64,000 bases of DNA, taken from positions 792,590-856,589 of the forward strand of contig NZ_LT592170.1 in assembly GCF_900088825.1 (NCBI RefSeq), in the 5' to 3' direction. This DNA comes from Thiomonas delicata (lineage in GTDB: Bacteria > Pseudomonadota > Gammaproteobacteria > Burkholderiales > Burkholderiaceae_C). Positions 26,377 to 36,806 of the stretch are shown here, in pieces. Each line of letters opens with the position of its first letter. The first letter of the stretch is position 1. The position numbers and the translations under genes are program-made. The notes under the pieces were generated by a model. The model was not told the origin of the DNA, ran no database searches, and was given only the letters and a program-made list of their open reading frames with translations.

Positions 26377-26775
26377 ATGAACCGCGTGTCTCGCACTCCG
26401 CAACGCAAGCCCGCCCGCCTCGGGCCCGTCCTTGTCCGGCTGGTCTGCGTCCTGGCCTTCGGCTTGTCGGGCCTGGCCCAGGCCCAGCAGCAGCGCCTGT
26501 ACCCGGCCGGCAGCTTGCAAGGCTGGGCCACGTTTGGCGCCTGGCCCGAGGTCACCATCAACTGCACCCCCTACCGCCTGGGGCCGGGCATACGCGTGCT
26601 CGATCCCGAACAGCATGTTCTGCTCACGGGCAAGCTCCCTGGCTTGCAAGCCAGGGTGGTGTTCCAGCGCGATGCAATGGGCCAGATCTTCCGAATCTGG
26701 CTCGTGGGGGCCCAGGATGGCGCGCTCGCGACGGTGCCCGTGGCGCCTTCCAATTGCCTGTTCGGCAGTTCCTGA
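26377..26775 (+). CDS. Small exported protein of unknown function
   Basis: 132 residues with a Sec signal peptide: a basic start (RVSRTPQRKPAR), a hydrophobic core LVRLVCVLAFGLSGLAQA and a likely AQA cleavage near residue 36. The ~95-residue mature part has two cysteines (NCTPY and SNCLF) that could form a disulfide. I do not recognise a family. It lies between rfbC and miaB in the same direction. Confidence 0.6.
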   Translation: MNRVSRTPQRKPARLGPVLVRLVCVLAFGLSGLAQAQQQRLYPAGSLQGWATFGAWPEVTINCTPYRLGPGIRVLDPEQHVLLTGKLPGLQARVVFQRDAMGQIFRIWLVGAQDGALATVPVAPSNCLFGSS

Positions 26776-26859
26776 TCCCTTCGGCATCCAGTAACCAGTA
26801 AGGCTGCGCCGTGGGTGCGGCCTTGGCTCTTCAGGCGCCGCACGCCAGTTTCAAGACCC

Positions 26860-28203
26860 ATGAAAAAACTCTATATCAAAACCTTCGGTTGCCAGATGAA
26901 CGAGTACGACTCGGCCAAGATGGCCGACGTGCTCGGCGCCGACCAGCACTACGAAGCCGTGCAGAATCCCGAGGACGCCGACCTCATCCTGCTCAACACC
27001 TGCTCGATCCGCGAGAAGGCGCAGGACAAGGTCTTCAGCGATCTGGGGCGGCTGCGCGCGCTCAAGGGCGAAAAGCCGGGGCTGCGCATCGGCGTGGCCG
27101 GTTGCGTCGCCAGCCAGGAAGGTGCGGCCATCATCGAGCGCGCGCCCTATGTGGACCTCGTCTTCGGTCCGCAGACCCTGCATCGACTGCCCGATCTGCT
27201 CGCTGCGCGCGAGCGCACCGGGCGTGCCCAGGTGGACATCAGCTTTCCCGAGATCGAGAAGTTCGACCACCTGCCGCCCGCGCGTGCCGAAGGCGCGACC
27301 GCCTTCGTGTCCATCATGGAAGGCTGCAGCAAGTATTGCAGCTACTGCGTGGTGCCGTACACGCGCGGCGAGGAGGTGTCCCGCCCGCTGGAGGATGTGC
27401 TCACCGAGGTGGCCGAACTCGCGGCGCAAGGGGTGAAGGAAATCACCCTGCTGGGGCAGAACGTCAACGCCTGGCGCGGCGTGGTGGATGGGCAGCCGGC
27501 CGATTTCGCGCTGCTTCTGGAGTACGTCGCCGAGATCCCGGGCGTCGAGCGCCTGCGCTACACGACCAGCCATCCGAACGAATTCACCGAGCGGCTGATC
27601 GAGGCCCACGGGCGCATCGCGCAGCTCGTGCCGCATGTCCACCTGCCCGTGCAGCATGGGTCGGACCGCATCCTGGCCGCCATGAAGCGCGGCTACACCG
27701 CGTTGCAGTTCAAGCACATCGTGCGTCGCCTGCGCGCCGTGCGGCCGGGCATCAGCATTTCGTCGGACTTCATCGTCGGCTTCCCCGGCGAGACCGATGC
27801 CGATTTCGCGCAACTGATGAGGCTGGTCGACGACGTCGGCTTCGACGCCAGCTTCAGCTTCATCTTCAGCGCCCGCCCCGGTACGCCAGCGGCCAGCCTG
27901 GCCGACGACACGCCGCAGGAGGTGAAGCTGGCGCGACTGCAAGCTCTGCAGGCGCGCATCGAGGCGCATGCCCAGACCCTCTCGCAGGCCATGGTCGGGA
28001 CGGTGCAGCGCGTGCTTGTGGAGGGCGTCAGCCGCAAAAGCGCGGCCGAACTGCAGGGGCGCACGGAGAACAACCGCATCGTCAATTTCGCCGCCCCGGC
28101 GCGGCTGATCGGCGAGATGGCGGAAGTGCGCATCCTGGCCGCCTTGCCGCACTCGCTGCGTGGCGAGGTGGTGCGGCGCGAGGCCGTTCAGGCAGCGGCC
28201 TGA
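26860..28203 (+). CDS. miaB: tRNA-2-methylthio-N6-dimethylallyladenosine synthase MiaB
   Basis: 447 residues. N-terminal cluster ligands are visible in [21 protein letters not shown] and [10 protein letters not shown]. The radical-SAM motif is CSKYCSYC in [17 protein letters not shown], and a TRAM domain lies near the C-terminus ([20 protein letters not shown]). It methylthiolates A37 of tRNAs reading UNN codons. The ATG at 26860 gives the conserved [14 protein letters not shown] start. Confidence 0.97.
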   Translation: MKKLYIKTFGCQMNEYDSAKMADVLGADQHYEAVQNPEDADLILLNTCSIREKAQDKVFSDLGRLRALKGEKPGLRIGVAGCVASQEGAAIIERAPYVDLVFGPQTLHRLPDLLAARERTGRAQVDISFPEIEKFDHLPPARAEGATAFVSIMEGCSKYCSYCVVPYTRGEEVSRPLEDVLTEVAELAAQGVKEITLLGQNVNAWRGVVDGQPADFALLLEYVAEIPGVERLRYTTSHPNEFTERLIEAHGRIAQLVPHVHLPVQHGSDRILAAMKRGYTALQFKHIVRRLRAVRPGISISSDFIVGFPGETDADFAQLMRLVDDVGFDASFSFIFSARPGTPAASLADDTPQEVKLARLQALQARIEAHAQTLSQAMVGTVQRVLVEGVSRKSAAELQGRTENNRIVNFAAPARLIGEMAEVRILAALPHSLRGEVVRREAVQAAA

Positions 28204-28231
28204 CCCCGGCCCCGCTGCGGATCCGGGGTCA
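28201..28231. terminator. Hairpin between convergent miaB and carboxypeptidase genes
   Basis: TGACCCCGG and CCGGGGTCA pair perfectly over nine bases with a 13-base loop; the first arm overlaps the miaB stop codon. There is no T-run, so termination strength is uncertain. Confidence 0.45.
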
Positions 28232-28237
28232 AGGGAG

Positions 28238-29497
28238 CTACTGAATCGCCAGGCGCAGCGCGTCCCAGACGCGCTTGAGGAAGCCGGCTTGCGGCACGGT
28301 ATTGAGCGCCACCAGCGGATAACTGGCGATGGCCTTACCGTCCAGGGTGACTTGCAGGGTGCCGATCTTCTGCCCCCGCGTGATCGGAGCGACGAGCGGG
28401 TCCGGGCGCTGTACCGTGGTCTTGATCTTCGCGCCGGCGCCGCGCGGCACGCTCACGGCCAGGGTCTCGAAGCTGCCGAGTTGGACCTGGTTTGTCGCGC
28501 CCTTCCACACATGCGCATCCAGGACCGGCTTGTTTGCCGTGACGACGCGGATGTCGTCGAAATTCTGGAAAGCCCAGTTCAACAGTTTCTCGCTTTCCGA
28601 GCCACGGGCGCGTTCCGTCGGCGTGCCCATGACCACGGTCAGCAGCCGCCGCGGGCCATTCGGGAAGTTGCGCTGCGCCGAGGTGATCATGCAATAGCCG
28701 GCCTCCTTGGTGTAGCCGGTCTTCATGCCGTCGACCGAGGGGTCGGTGAACAGCAGGCTCACGCGGTTGGGCTGCGTGATGTGGTTGTAGGTGAATTCCT
28801 TGACCTTGAAATACCGCGCGTAGTCGGCGGGGAAGTCGCGGATGATGTGCGTGGCGATGATCGACAGATCGTGCGCCGTGGTGTGGTGGCCAGGATCGGG
28901 AAGGCCGGTCGGGTCCATGAAATGGGTGCCCTTGAGGCCCCATTCCTGCGCCTGGCGGTTCATCATGCCGACGAAGGCGGATACCGAACCTCCGACCGTT
29001 TGCGCCAGGGTCATCGCCGCGTCGTTGCCCGACTGCACGATCATGCCCAGCAGCAGGTCGTTCACCGACACCGGTACGCGCGGGTCGATGAACATGCGCG
29101 AGCCGCCGGTGCGCCAGGCCTCGTTGCTTTCGTGCACCATCTGGTTGAGCTTGATCGTGCCGTCCTTCAGCGCCTTGAAGGTGAGGTAGGCGGTCATCAG
29201 CTTGGTGAGCGAGGCGGGCGCTTCCTGTTGGTCGGCGTTCTGCTCGGCGAGGATCTGATTGCTGGTCAGGTCCATGACCAGCCAGCTGCGCGCATCCAGC
29301 GTGGGCAGCGGCACGGATTCGAGCAAGGCGGCCGTCGGCCCGGTGGGCGTGTTGCCCGGCCCGGTCAGCGTAGGGCTTGCCGAGGATGCGGGGGCCGCAG
29401 GGGCGGATGGAGCGGCATGGGCCAGCGGCCCGCAGCCGAGCGCGGCACTGAGTGCCAACACGGCCAGTCGTTGGGGGGTCTTGAACAGCATGGGCAT
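28238..29497 (-). CDS. dacC: D-alanyl-D-alanine carboxypeptidase (PBP5/6 type)
   Basis: 419 residues from the ATG at 29497 (29491 is also possible). A signal peptide ending near LAHAAP is followed by an Ala/Pro-rich spacer. The three active-site motifs are intact: SLTK (SxxK) in APASLTKLM, SGN (SxN) in VQSGNDAAM, and KTG in DGMKTGYTKEAG. The C-terminal domain ends in an amphipathic helix (FLKRVWDALRLAIQ) typical for membrane attachment. It trims pentapeptides in periplasmic peptidoglycan. Confidence 0.94.
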   Translation of the reverse strand: MPMLFKTPQRLAVLALSAALGCGPLAHAAPSAPAAPASSASPTLTGPGNTPTGPTAALLESVPLPTLDARSWLVMDLTSNQILAEQNADQQEAPASLTKLMTAYLTFKALKDGTIKLNQMVHESNEAWRTGGSRMFIDPRVPVSVNDLLLGMIVQSGNDAAMTLAQTVGGSVSAFVGMMNRQAQEWGLKGTHFMDPTGLPDPGHHTTAHDLSIIATHIIRDFPADYARYFKVKEFTYNHITQPNRVSLLFTDPSVDGMKTGYTKEAGYCMITSAQRNFPNGPRRLLTVVMGTPTERARGSESEKLLNWAFQNFDDIRVVTANKPVLDAHVWKGATNQVQLGSFETLAVSVPRGAGAKIKTTVQRPDPLVAPITRGQKIGTLQVTLDGKAIASYPLVALNTVPQAGFLKRVWDALRLAIQ

Positions 29498-29712
29498 GGG
29501 ACGTGAGGACAGAGAACGGAACAGGAAAAGGCGGACGGCGCCGGCGCGGATGCCCGCGCCGGCGCGTCTGCATGCACTGCGCACCATAGCAGCGCGCCTG
29601 CGCGGGCCAGGTTAAAAATGATTTCGGGTTGGAGTGGCGGCGCGCGGAAACGTTCTCGGTTTCAGCCACGCTTGCCCGGGATGTTTGCAACGAGTCCCGT
29701 TGGGGCCGTGGT

Positions 29713-30399
29713 TCAGGCCGCTTGCTGTGCGCCGTGCCATGTGCAGATGGCGTTCTTGAGCGGCGTGAGCATGCCGTGGAAAAAATGCCCCGCGCCGGGC
29801 ATGACCAGGATCGGATGTGGCTGCGGACGCGCCCAGTCGAGCACCGCCGCAAGCGGCACCACATCGTCGCGTTCGCCATGGATCGCCAGGGTCCGGCCAG
29901 CCAGCGGCTCGCCGTGGGCGTCCAGCAGCGGCGGCACGGGAAAGTTCACCACGGCCGCCCCGACCAAGGTGAGGTGGCCGATTTCAAGCCCGGACTGATG
30001 CAGGCGATGCGCGAGATTCGCGGCGACATAGGCGCCAAACGAAAAACCGGCCAATGCCAGCGGGACGCTCCCGGCGGCAATGCCGAGGCGGGCCGCCAGC
30101 GCCGAACCGTAGTGCTCCAGCAGCGCGTGCAGGTCCTCGGTTTCCCCGCGCCCGGCGTCATAGACGCCTTCGCTTTGGCCGACGCCGCGAAAATTCGGCC
30201 GCACGGCCATGAAGCCCAGTTGCACCCAGGCGCGCGCCAGCGTCTGCGCCACCTTGTTGTCCAGGCTGCCGCCGTGCAGCGGATGGGGATGGGCGACCAG
30301 GGCGAGGCCGCGCGGCTCCAGTTCGGGCGGATTGTCCACCGCCACCTCGATCCAGCCGGCCGGGCCGGGTATGCGCTCGCGCAGGGTGTGGCGGTTCAT
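29713..30399 (-). CDS. Alpha/beta hydrolase
   Basis: 228 residues. The fold motifs are AHPHPLHGG after strand 3, RPNFRGVGQSEG, a nucleophile elbow GFSFGAY, HGERDDVVP with the acid residue and the catalytic His in GAGHFFHG. This matches the family of small cytoplasmic hydrolases often annotated as phospholipase/carboxylesterase-like or dienelactone-hydrolase-like proteins. Its start overlaps the ferredoxin stop by four bases (ATGA). The substrate is unknown. Confidence 0.8.
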   Translation of the reverse strand: MNRHTLRERIPGPAGWIEVAVDNPPELEPRGLALVAHPHPLHGGSLDNKVAQTLARAWVQLGFMAVRPNFRGVGQSEGVYDAGRGETEDLHALLEHYGSALAARLGIAAGSVPLALAGFSFGAYVAANLAHRLHQSGLEIGHLTLVGAAVVNFPVPPLLDAHGEPLAGRTLAIHGERDDVVPLAAVLDWARPQPHPILVMPGAGHFFHGMLTPLKNAICTWHGAQQAA

Positions 30400-30722
30400 G
30401 GCTGGGGCGCGTCGGGCAACAGCAGGCGCTCGACGACTTCGCCGCGCTTGAGATGGCGTTCGACGATTTCGTCGATATCGCTTTTGTCGACATAGGTGTA
30501 CCAGACGCCTTCGGGGTAGACCACGCAGGCGGGCCCCTCCTCGCAGCGATCCAGGCAGCCGGCGCGGTTCACGCGCACATTGCCGCGGCCCGCGAGGCCG
30601 GCGGCCTTCACCGCCTGCTTGCAATGGTCGAATGCCTCCTCGGCCCCGCGCGCCGCGCAGCAGGCGCGGCCTTCCTCGCGCTGGTTGAGGCAGAAGAAAA
30701 CGTGGTGTTTGTAATAGGTCAT
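30396..30722 (-). CDS. Thioredoxin-like (2Fe-2S) ferredoxin
   Basis: 108 residues. Cysteines at FFCLNQREEGRACC and RAGCLDRCEEGPACVVYPEG match the thioredoxin-fold 2Fe-2S ferredoxins, with VVYPEGVWYTYV as the characteristic end. It is a cytoplasmic electron carrier or cluster-binding protein, partner unknown. It starts 7 bases after the VanZ-like gene and overlaps the hydrolase gene, so the three are co-transcribed, probably with hemJ. Confidence 0.88.
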   Translation of the reverse strand: MTYYKHHVFFCLNQREEGRACCAARGAEEAFDHCKQAVKAAGLAGRGNVRVNRAGCLDRCEEGPACVVYPEGVWYTYVDKSDIDEIVERHLKRGEVVERLLLPDAPQP

Positions 30723-30729
30723 GGTGGAT

Positions 30730-31851
30730 TCAATTGTGTGGGCCGGGCCGCGCGATGCGCCCCAGCAGGTAGAGCCCTGTCACATAGGGCCAGAGCCAGC
30801 TCAGCCATTGCGGCATGCCGAACATGCGGATGAACAGGCCTTGGCTCCAGGTTTGCAGATTCTGCGCGTAATACGGGTCGGGTCCGGCCTGGTTGACCCA
30901 CCACAGCCCGCAAAGCAGCGCAGCCAACGCGAGGGCGGCGCAGAGCCGGCGCGGCAAATGGGTCAGCGGCAGGCCCAGGACCAACCCCACGCCCAGGCCT
31001 TGGAGGGCGGCCGGCGTGGCCCAGGCCAGCGCGTGTTCGGGCCCGAAGCCGAGCACGGCCGACAGCGTGATGGCGAGCAGTCCGGCAGCGGTGAGCGCCA
31101 GGGCGATGCGCGCGCGCGGCGCGGTGGGGCGGCTGATGGACGCGCTGGTCCACAGCACGGCCATCAGCATGGATGCGGCGATCCAAACCTGCTGCGCCGA
31201 GCCCATGGGCCGAGGCGTGGACAAGGCCAGGAGGGCGTCGGAATTGAACCATCGGGCAAACGGCGGCGCGATCTGCATCGCATCGGACAGGCTTTGTGAC
31301 AGGGAGCCGATCACCTGTCCGGTCGCAAAGAGCGCCGGAGGCGGCCACAGCAGCGCCAACGGCCACACCAGCAGCAGCAGCAGGCCGAAGCCGGCATCGC
31401 GGGTCAGCCAGCGTTCGCGCAGGTCGCGCGTCTTCTGGCTCAACGCCAGGCGCGGCAGCAGCCAGACCGCGAGCGCGGCGCCGAGCGCGGCGCCCAGGGT
31501 GTTGGTGGCCCAGTCCACGTTCGACGACACGCGCACCGGCAGGAACGATTGCAAGGACTCCATGCTGAACGACAGCAGGCTGGAGCCGATCGTGGCAAGC
31601 CCCCAGGCGCGCCAGCCGGTCCAGCGCGGCCGCAGGCTGGCGGCGGTCAGCAGGCCGAGCGGAAAATAGCCCGCCGCGTTCGTCAGCATGTCGCCTGCCG
31701 TGATGTAGCGCGGCCAATTCGCCGTGACGAAGTCGAACGGGCTCAGTCCCTGCCAGCGCCAGCCCGAAAAAGGGTAGAGGCTGGCATACAGCACCAGCAG
31801 CAGATAGGCAGCCAGCGCATAGCGCGAAAATCCCGGAGGCGGACGGTTCAC
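30730..31851 (-). CDS. VanZ-like membrane protein
   Basis: 373 residues with roughly ten hydrophobic segments. The N-terminal ~120 residues show the VanZ pattern: YASLYPFSGWRW, DMLTNAAGYFPLGLL and SFSMESLQSFLPVR followed by SNVDWATNTLGAALG. The C-terminal half is an extra set of membrane helices. VanZ-like proteins are of uncertain function; the founding member gives low-level teicoplanin resistance, which should not be assumed here. It lies nine bases after hemJ. Confidence 0.75.
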   Translation of the reverse strand: MNRPPPGFSRYALAAYLLLVLYASLYPFSGWRWQGLSPFDFVTANWPRYITAGDMLTNAAGYFPLGLLTAASLRPRWTGWRAWGLATIGSSLLSFSMESLQSFLPVRVSSNVDWATNTLGAALGAALAVWLLPRLALSQKTRDLRERWLTRDAGFGLLLLLVWPLALLWPPPALFATGQVIGSLSQSLSDAMQIAPPFARWFNSDALLALSTPRPMGSAQQVWIAASMLMAVLWTSASISRPTAPRARIALALTAAGLLAITLSAVLGFGPEHALAWATPAALQGLGVGLVLGLPLTHLPRRLCAALALAALLCGLWWVNQAGPDPYYAQNLQTWSQGLFIRMFGMPQWLSWLWPYVTGLYLLGRIARPGPHN

Positions 31852-31860
31852 CGCAGCGAA

Positions 31861-32298
31861 TCAAAACGGCTTGATCACCACCAACGGCACGATGATGAAC
31901 AGGGCGACGGTGGGGATTTCATTGAACCAGCGAAACCACTGATGGCTGCGCGTGTTGCTGCCATTCTCGAACTCGCGCAGGATGCGTTTGCACCAGAGGT
32001 GAAACCCGATCAGCCCCAGGACGAGAGCCAGCTTGGCGTGCATCCAGCCATTGCCGGGGCCGTGCAGCCCGACGCCGAAGTACAGCCACAGCACAAGGCC
32101 GAAGCCGACCGCGGGCATCATCAGGATGGTCATGAAGCGGTAGAGCTTGCGCGCCATCAGCAGCAGGCGCTGCCGCTCGGCTTCGTTGCCGGGAGCGACC
32201 ATGGCCAGGTTGACGAAGATCCGCGGCAGGTAGAAAAGGCCGGCGAACCACGAGATGACGAAAATGATATGCAGGGCCTTGACCCACAGAAATCCCAT
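31861..32298 (-). CDS. hemJ: Protoporphyrinogen IX oxidase HemJ
   Basis: 145 residues, four to five membrane helices, the typical size of HemJ (UPF0093). The N-terminal MGFLWVKALHIIFVISWFAG contains the conserved haem-ligand-type His at position 10, and WMHAKLALVLGLIGFHLW carries the conserved HxK pair. It oxidises protoporphyrinogen IX in the inner membrane, the penultimate haem step. hemB is divergent 200 bases away, supporting the haem role. The paralogue-like CopD protein at 34.3 kb is distinct. Confidence 0.85.
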   Translation of the reverse strand: MGFLWVKALHIIFVISWFAGLFYLPRIFVNLAMVAPGNEAERQRLLLMARKLYRFMTILMMPAVGFGLVLWLYFGVGLHGPGNGWMHAKLALVLGLIGFHLWCKRILREFENGSNTRSHQWFRWFNEIPTVALFIIVPLVVIKPF

Positions 32299-32347
32299 GC
32301 GCGCTCCTAGTCGAGTTCCGCCAGTTTAAATTTCGCGGGCTTGCGGC

Positions 32348-32440
32348 AAAAAAAACCCCGGCGGGGGCGCCGGGGTCAATAGCCTTGAATCAAGGCCCCC
32401 GCTCAGGGAGGAGAAGCGGGAGGAGGCGCCTCGCGGCGGC
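32348..32440 (-). ncRNA. Candidate small RNA with anti-Shine-Dalgarno loops and terminator
   Basis: Reading the minus strand, CCTCCTCCC (32418-32426) is followed by a hairpin with stem CCCGCT/AGCGGG (32398-32420) whose loop TCTCCTCCCTG exposes CTCCTCCC. Then comes a 6-bp hairpin GCCTTG-ATT-CAAGGC (32382-32396) and an intrinsic terminator: stem CCCCGGCG/CGCCGGGG, 4-base loop and eight Ts (32348-32375). CU-rich loops of this type are the hallmark of the CcsR/cuckoo small-RNA family described in Rhodobacter. The 5' end and promoter are not visible; it could also be the leader of hemJ. The approximate right boundary is a guess. Confidence 0.55.
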
Positions 32441-32465
32441 CACCTGCTGATCTTGATTCCCGTAA

Positions 32466-33512
<1,047 letters not shown>

Positions 33513-33538
33513 GCAGGCCGCGCGACTTTGGGGCCCGG

Positions 33539-33563
33539 CGCGCGGAACCCGCCCGCGCGTTTT
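33539..33563 (+). terminator. Intrinsic terminator after hemB
   Basis: CGCGCGG-AACCCGC-CCGCGCG followed by TTTT, 26 bases after the hemB stop. The stem is GC-rich and the T-run short. Confidence 0.5.
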
Positions 33564-33620
33564 GTGTCCGACACGGGCAACCGGCCACGGCGTTGCTAAA
33601 CCCACACGGAAAACCGCGCT

Positions 33621-34298
33621 ATGTACACGATACGCGTCTGGGACTTGCCTCTGCGCCTGTTCCACTGGTTCTTGGCGTTGTTCATCGTCACGTCCATCGT
33701 CACCGGCCTGGTGGGTGGCAACGCCATGCAGTACCACTACTGGAGCGGCTATGCCATTTTGGCGCTGCTCGTGTTCCGGCTGCTATGGGGTTTCGTCGGC
33801 GGCCACCATGCGCGTTTCGTCAACTTCGTGCGCCATCCGAGGACGATCATCGCCTATGTGCGCGGCCAGCTCACGGATCCCGCGCATGGCGTGGGGCACA
33901 ACCCGCTGGGCAGCCTGTCGGTGCTGGCCTTGCTGCTGGCGGCGGCGATGCAGGTGGGGAGCGGCCTGTTCGCCAACGACCAGATTTTCAACGCGGGCCC
34001 GCTGGCCAACGATGTGAGCGACCGCACCAGCGCCATCCTGACCTTCTATCACACCACCATCGGCCAACCTCTCATCTATGGCTTGGTCGGCTTGCACGTG
34101 GCTGCGATCCTGTATTACGCCGTGGTCCGGCGCAAAAACCTGGTTGCCGCGATGATCACGGGCGACAAGCTGGTGGAGGTCCCTGTGCCCGCGACGCGCG
34201 ACACCGCCCTGATGCGTCTGCTCGCCGCCGTATTGCTGGCGTTGGGCGTGGCGCTGGCTTGGTGGGTTTCCTCGCTGGGTGCGGTGGGCGGATACTGA
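33621..34298 (+). CDS. Cytochrome b561-type diheme membrane protein
   Basis: 225 residues with four to five membrane helices. Likely haem-ligating histidines sit in RLFHWFLAL, QYHYWSGYA, GHNPLGSLS and GLHVAAILYY, the pattern of bacterial b561/Ni-Fe-hydrogenase b-type cytochromes. It would pass electrons between quinone and a partner, often a periplasmic c-type cytochrome. No such partner gene lies next to it. The ATG at 33621 begins MYTIRVWDLPLRLFHW, the usual start of this family. Confidence 0.87.
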   Translation: MYTIRVWDLPLRLFHWFLALFIVTSIVTGLVGGNAMQYHYWSGYAILALLVFRLLWGFVGGHHARFVNFVRHPRTIIAYVRGQLTDPAHGVGHNPLGSLSVLALLLAAAMQVGSGLFANDQIFNAGPLANDVSDRTSAILTFYHTTIGQPLIYGLVGLHVAAILYYAVVRRKNLVAAMITGDKLVEVPVPATRDTALMRLLAAVLLALGVALAWWVSSLGAVGGY

Positions 34299-34319
34299 GT
34301 GCGTCTCGAAGCTCCGGCT

Positions 34320-34766
34320 TCAATGCCAAAGCGTGATCATCGCGATGGCGATCCACCCCAGCACGAAATTGGTCATCACCAGCGGGTGAATCTGCTGTAG
34401 CGCCTTGGCCACCTTGGCCCAGTCCTGTTCGGCGGCGGCGCGTCGTGCGCGCTTGAACGGCGCAAAGTAGATGTGCGCGAACAACGCCATCATGATCAAT
34501 CCGATGCCGAACATGGCATGCCAGGCCGCAGGCGCGTGCGCAAAGCCCGTCTGCGCCATCACCCACAGGCCGGAAGCCAGCAGCAAGGCGATGCTGATCC
34601 ATACCAGCGGAAAGAAGCGCTGCAGGCTGGCAAAAATCATGCGCGGACGCAAGGGCGGCTCGAGTACGGCGAAAGCCGCAGGCCGCAGGCTGAGCAAGAC
34701 GAAGGCCATGCCTCCCATCCAGACAATCGCGCCCAACAGGTGGGCGAAAATCAACAAGCCGTTCAT
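34320..34766 (-). CDS. CopD-like small integral membrane protein
   Basis: 148 residues, four membrane helices. MNGLLIFAHLLGAIVWMGGM at the N-terminus and LQQIHPLVMTNFVLGWIAIA at the C-terminus match the CopD superfamily, distantly related to HemJ. The ATG at 34766 is preceded by GGGAG. Function is uncertain: some relatives handle copper, others are unassigned. It is convergent with the cytochrome gene. Confidence 0.75.
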   Translation of the reverse strand: MNGLLIFAHLLGAIVWMGGMAFVLLSLRPAAFAVLEPPLRPRMIFASLQRFFPLVWISIALLLASGLWVMAQTGFAHAPAAWHAMFGIGLIMMALFAHIYFAPFKRARRAAAEQDWAKVAKALQQIHPLVMTNFVLGWIAIAMITLWH

Positions 34767-34916
34767 GCAATCTCCCAGGTCTGCGGACAATTCTTTGCGA
34801 GCAAGCCCTATTCCAACATGCCTGGCCGGGCGCGGTACGGCAGGGGGCGTTCAGGCGCGATCGATGCTCGAAAACCTTGATGGCCAGCAAAGCAAAGCAT
34901 GGGCTGTCGAAAAACG

Positions 34917-34945
34917 CTGAAATCGTGTGAGCCTTCCCTTATACT
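34917..34945 (+). promoter_or_regulatory. Candidate promoter of the ATP synthase operon
   Basis: CTGAAA at 34917-34922 and TATACT at 34940-34945 with a 17-base spacer fit sigma-70. It lies about 90 bases before the atpI start within a 270-base gap that otherwise holds nothing recognisable. Confidence 0.45.
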
Positions 34946-35036
34946 TCCGCTGTTTAGCCGCCCTTAATTGTTACAACTCAAACACAATAAAACGCAAACG
35001 GGCGGCCCAGTCGAGGCCCTGCAGGGTGTGCCGGGC

Positions 35037-35546
35037 ATGCCGCAACTGTTCGTTTCCTTGAATTCCCCTGGTGTGAGACAAGTGCAAGTTTCCGAATCCT
35101 GGCAAGACGATGTCGACAGTGTCGAGCGCGAGCCGCTGACGCGACAGCAGGCGCAAGCCTTGCTGTTGGCCAAGCCCGGCGTTTCGGTCTGGCGCGTCGT
35201 GGCGCTGCAGGCTGTCGTCGGCCTGGCCGTGGGAATTGCGGCATTTGTCCTGGGCGGCCGGGCGGCGGCCTTGTCGGCGCTGTACGGGGGGGTCGTTGTC
35301 ATGCTTCCCGCGGCGCTTTTCGCCGGGGCCATGCGTGCCTGGCTGGTGAGGTTGAAGCCGGCTTTTGCGCTGTTTGGCTTCGCCTTGGGCGAGCTGCTGA
35401 AAATCGCGCTCACGCTGATTCTTTTCGTGCTGGCCCCGCGCTTGCTGCCCGACCTGCATTGGGTCCCCATGCTGATCGGGCTCGCCGTCACGTTGCAGGT
35501 GTATTGGCTGGCCTTGCTGCTGCGCGGCAAGGCGCCCAAGCCCTGA
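35037..35546 (+). CDS. atpI: ATP synthase assembly protein I
   Basis: 169 residues from the ATG at 35037; the start is uncertain, with a GTG at 35073 and an ATG at 34968 also in frame. Four membrane helices follow a soluble lead-in; the blocks LQAVVGLAVGIAAFVLGGRA and ALFGFALGELLKIALTLILF are typical of proteobacterial AtpI. AtpI helps assemble the c-ring. It precedes atpB by 45 bases. Confidence 0.85.
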   Translation: MPQLFVSLNSPGVRQVQVSESWQDDVDSVEREPLTRQQAQALLLAKPGVSVWRVVALQAVVGLAVGIAAFVLGGRAAALSALYGGVVVMLPAALFAGAMRAWLVRLKPAFALFGFALGELLKIALTLILFVLAPRLLPDLHWVPMLIGLAVTLQVYWLALLLRGKAPKP

Positions 35547-35591
35547 GTCCGTCCTCCACTGTCCGCGATCGTTCAATCGACTGATCTCCCC

Positions 35592-36452
35592 ATGTCCGCA
35601 GACCAGAACACCATTACCGCAGGCGAGTACATCATCCATCACCTGACGCAGTGGACCAGCGGTCCGCGCGTCGGCGTGGTGGATTTCGGCATCGTCGATA
35701 TCGATTCGCTCATTTTCTCCATCGGCCTCGGCTTGATCGCCTGCTTCGTTCTCTGGCGCGTCGCCAAAAGCATGACCAGCGGGGTGCCCGGACGGCTGCA
35801 GGCGGCTGTCGAATTCCTGGTCGAGTTCGTCGACGAACAGGCGCGCGGCATCGTGCGCAACGCCAAGTCGCGCGAGTTCGTGACGCCGCTGGCTTTCATC
35901 TCGTTCATCTGGATCGTGATGATGAACCTGATGGATCTTCTGCCGGTCGATCTGCTGCCGCGTTTGTGGCAAGGCGCAGGGGCCATGACCGGACACGACC
36001 CCGCGCACATGTATCTGCGGGTGGTGCCCACGGCCGACTTGTCGGTCGCCCTCGGCATGTCGGTCACCATCCTGCTGTTGAGCTTGTACTACGGCATCAA
36101 GGTCAAGGGCATTGGCGGCTGGGTGCACGAACTGTTCACCGCCCCCTTCGGCAACCATGTCCTGCTGTGGCCGCTGAATTTCGCCATGCAGTTGCTGGAG
36201 TACCTGGCCAAGACCCTGTCCCATGGCATGCGACTGTTCGGCAATCTCTACGCCGAGGAGATCCTGTTCATGATCATCGCGCTCATGGGGGCGGCGGGTT
36301 TGAGCAGCCTGACGGGCTGGTCGCTGTTTTTCGGCAATATCGTGGCGGGGCTGGCCTGGTCCATTTTCAGCATGCTGATCATCGTGCTGCAAGGCTTCAT
36401 TTTCATGATGCTCACCTTGGTCTACATCGGCCAAGCGCACGATCATCACTGA
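35592..36452 (+). CDS. atpB: ATP synthase subunit a
   Basis: 286 residues, five to six membrane helices. The essential Arg lies in LAKTLSHGMRLFGNLYAEEI, with the conserved NLMDLLPVDLLP and MMLTLVYIGQAHDHH end. It forms the proton half-channels against the c-ring. The gene order atpBEFHAGDC from here on is the standard one. Confidence 0.97.
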   Translation: MSADQNTITAGEYIIHHLTQWTSGPRVGVVDFGIVDIDSLIFSIGLGLIACFVLWRVAKSMTSGVPGRLQAAVEFLVEFVDEQARGIVRNAKSREFVTPLAFISFIWIVMMNLMDLLPVDLLPRLWQGAGAMTGHDPAHMYLRVVPTADLSVALGMSVTILLLSLYYGIKVKGIGGWVHELFTAPFGNHVLLWPLNFAMQLLEYLAKTLSHGMRLFGNLYAEEILFMIIALMGAAGLSSLTGWSLFFGNIVAGLAWSIFSMLIIVLQGFIFMMLTLVYIGQAHDHH

Positions 36453-36463
36453 TTCGATTTTGA

Positions 36464-36760
<297 letters not shown>

Positions 36761-36806
36761 TTCGCAGCCATCTTCATCCGACTGATTCAACGCAAAGGTT
36801 AGCGCC

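Noticed and set aside
30730-31851. Calling the VanZ-like gene a glycopeptide resistance determinant
   Set aside because: No vanHAX-type genes are near and the VanZ fold is widespread in Gram-negative bacteria without such a role.
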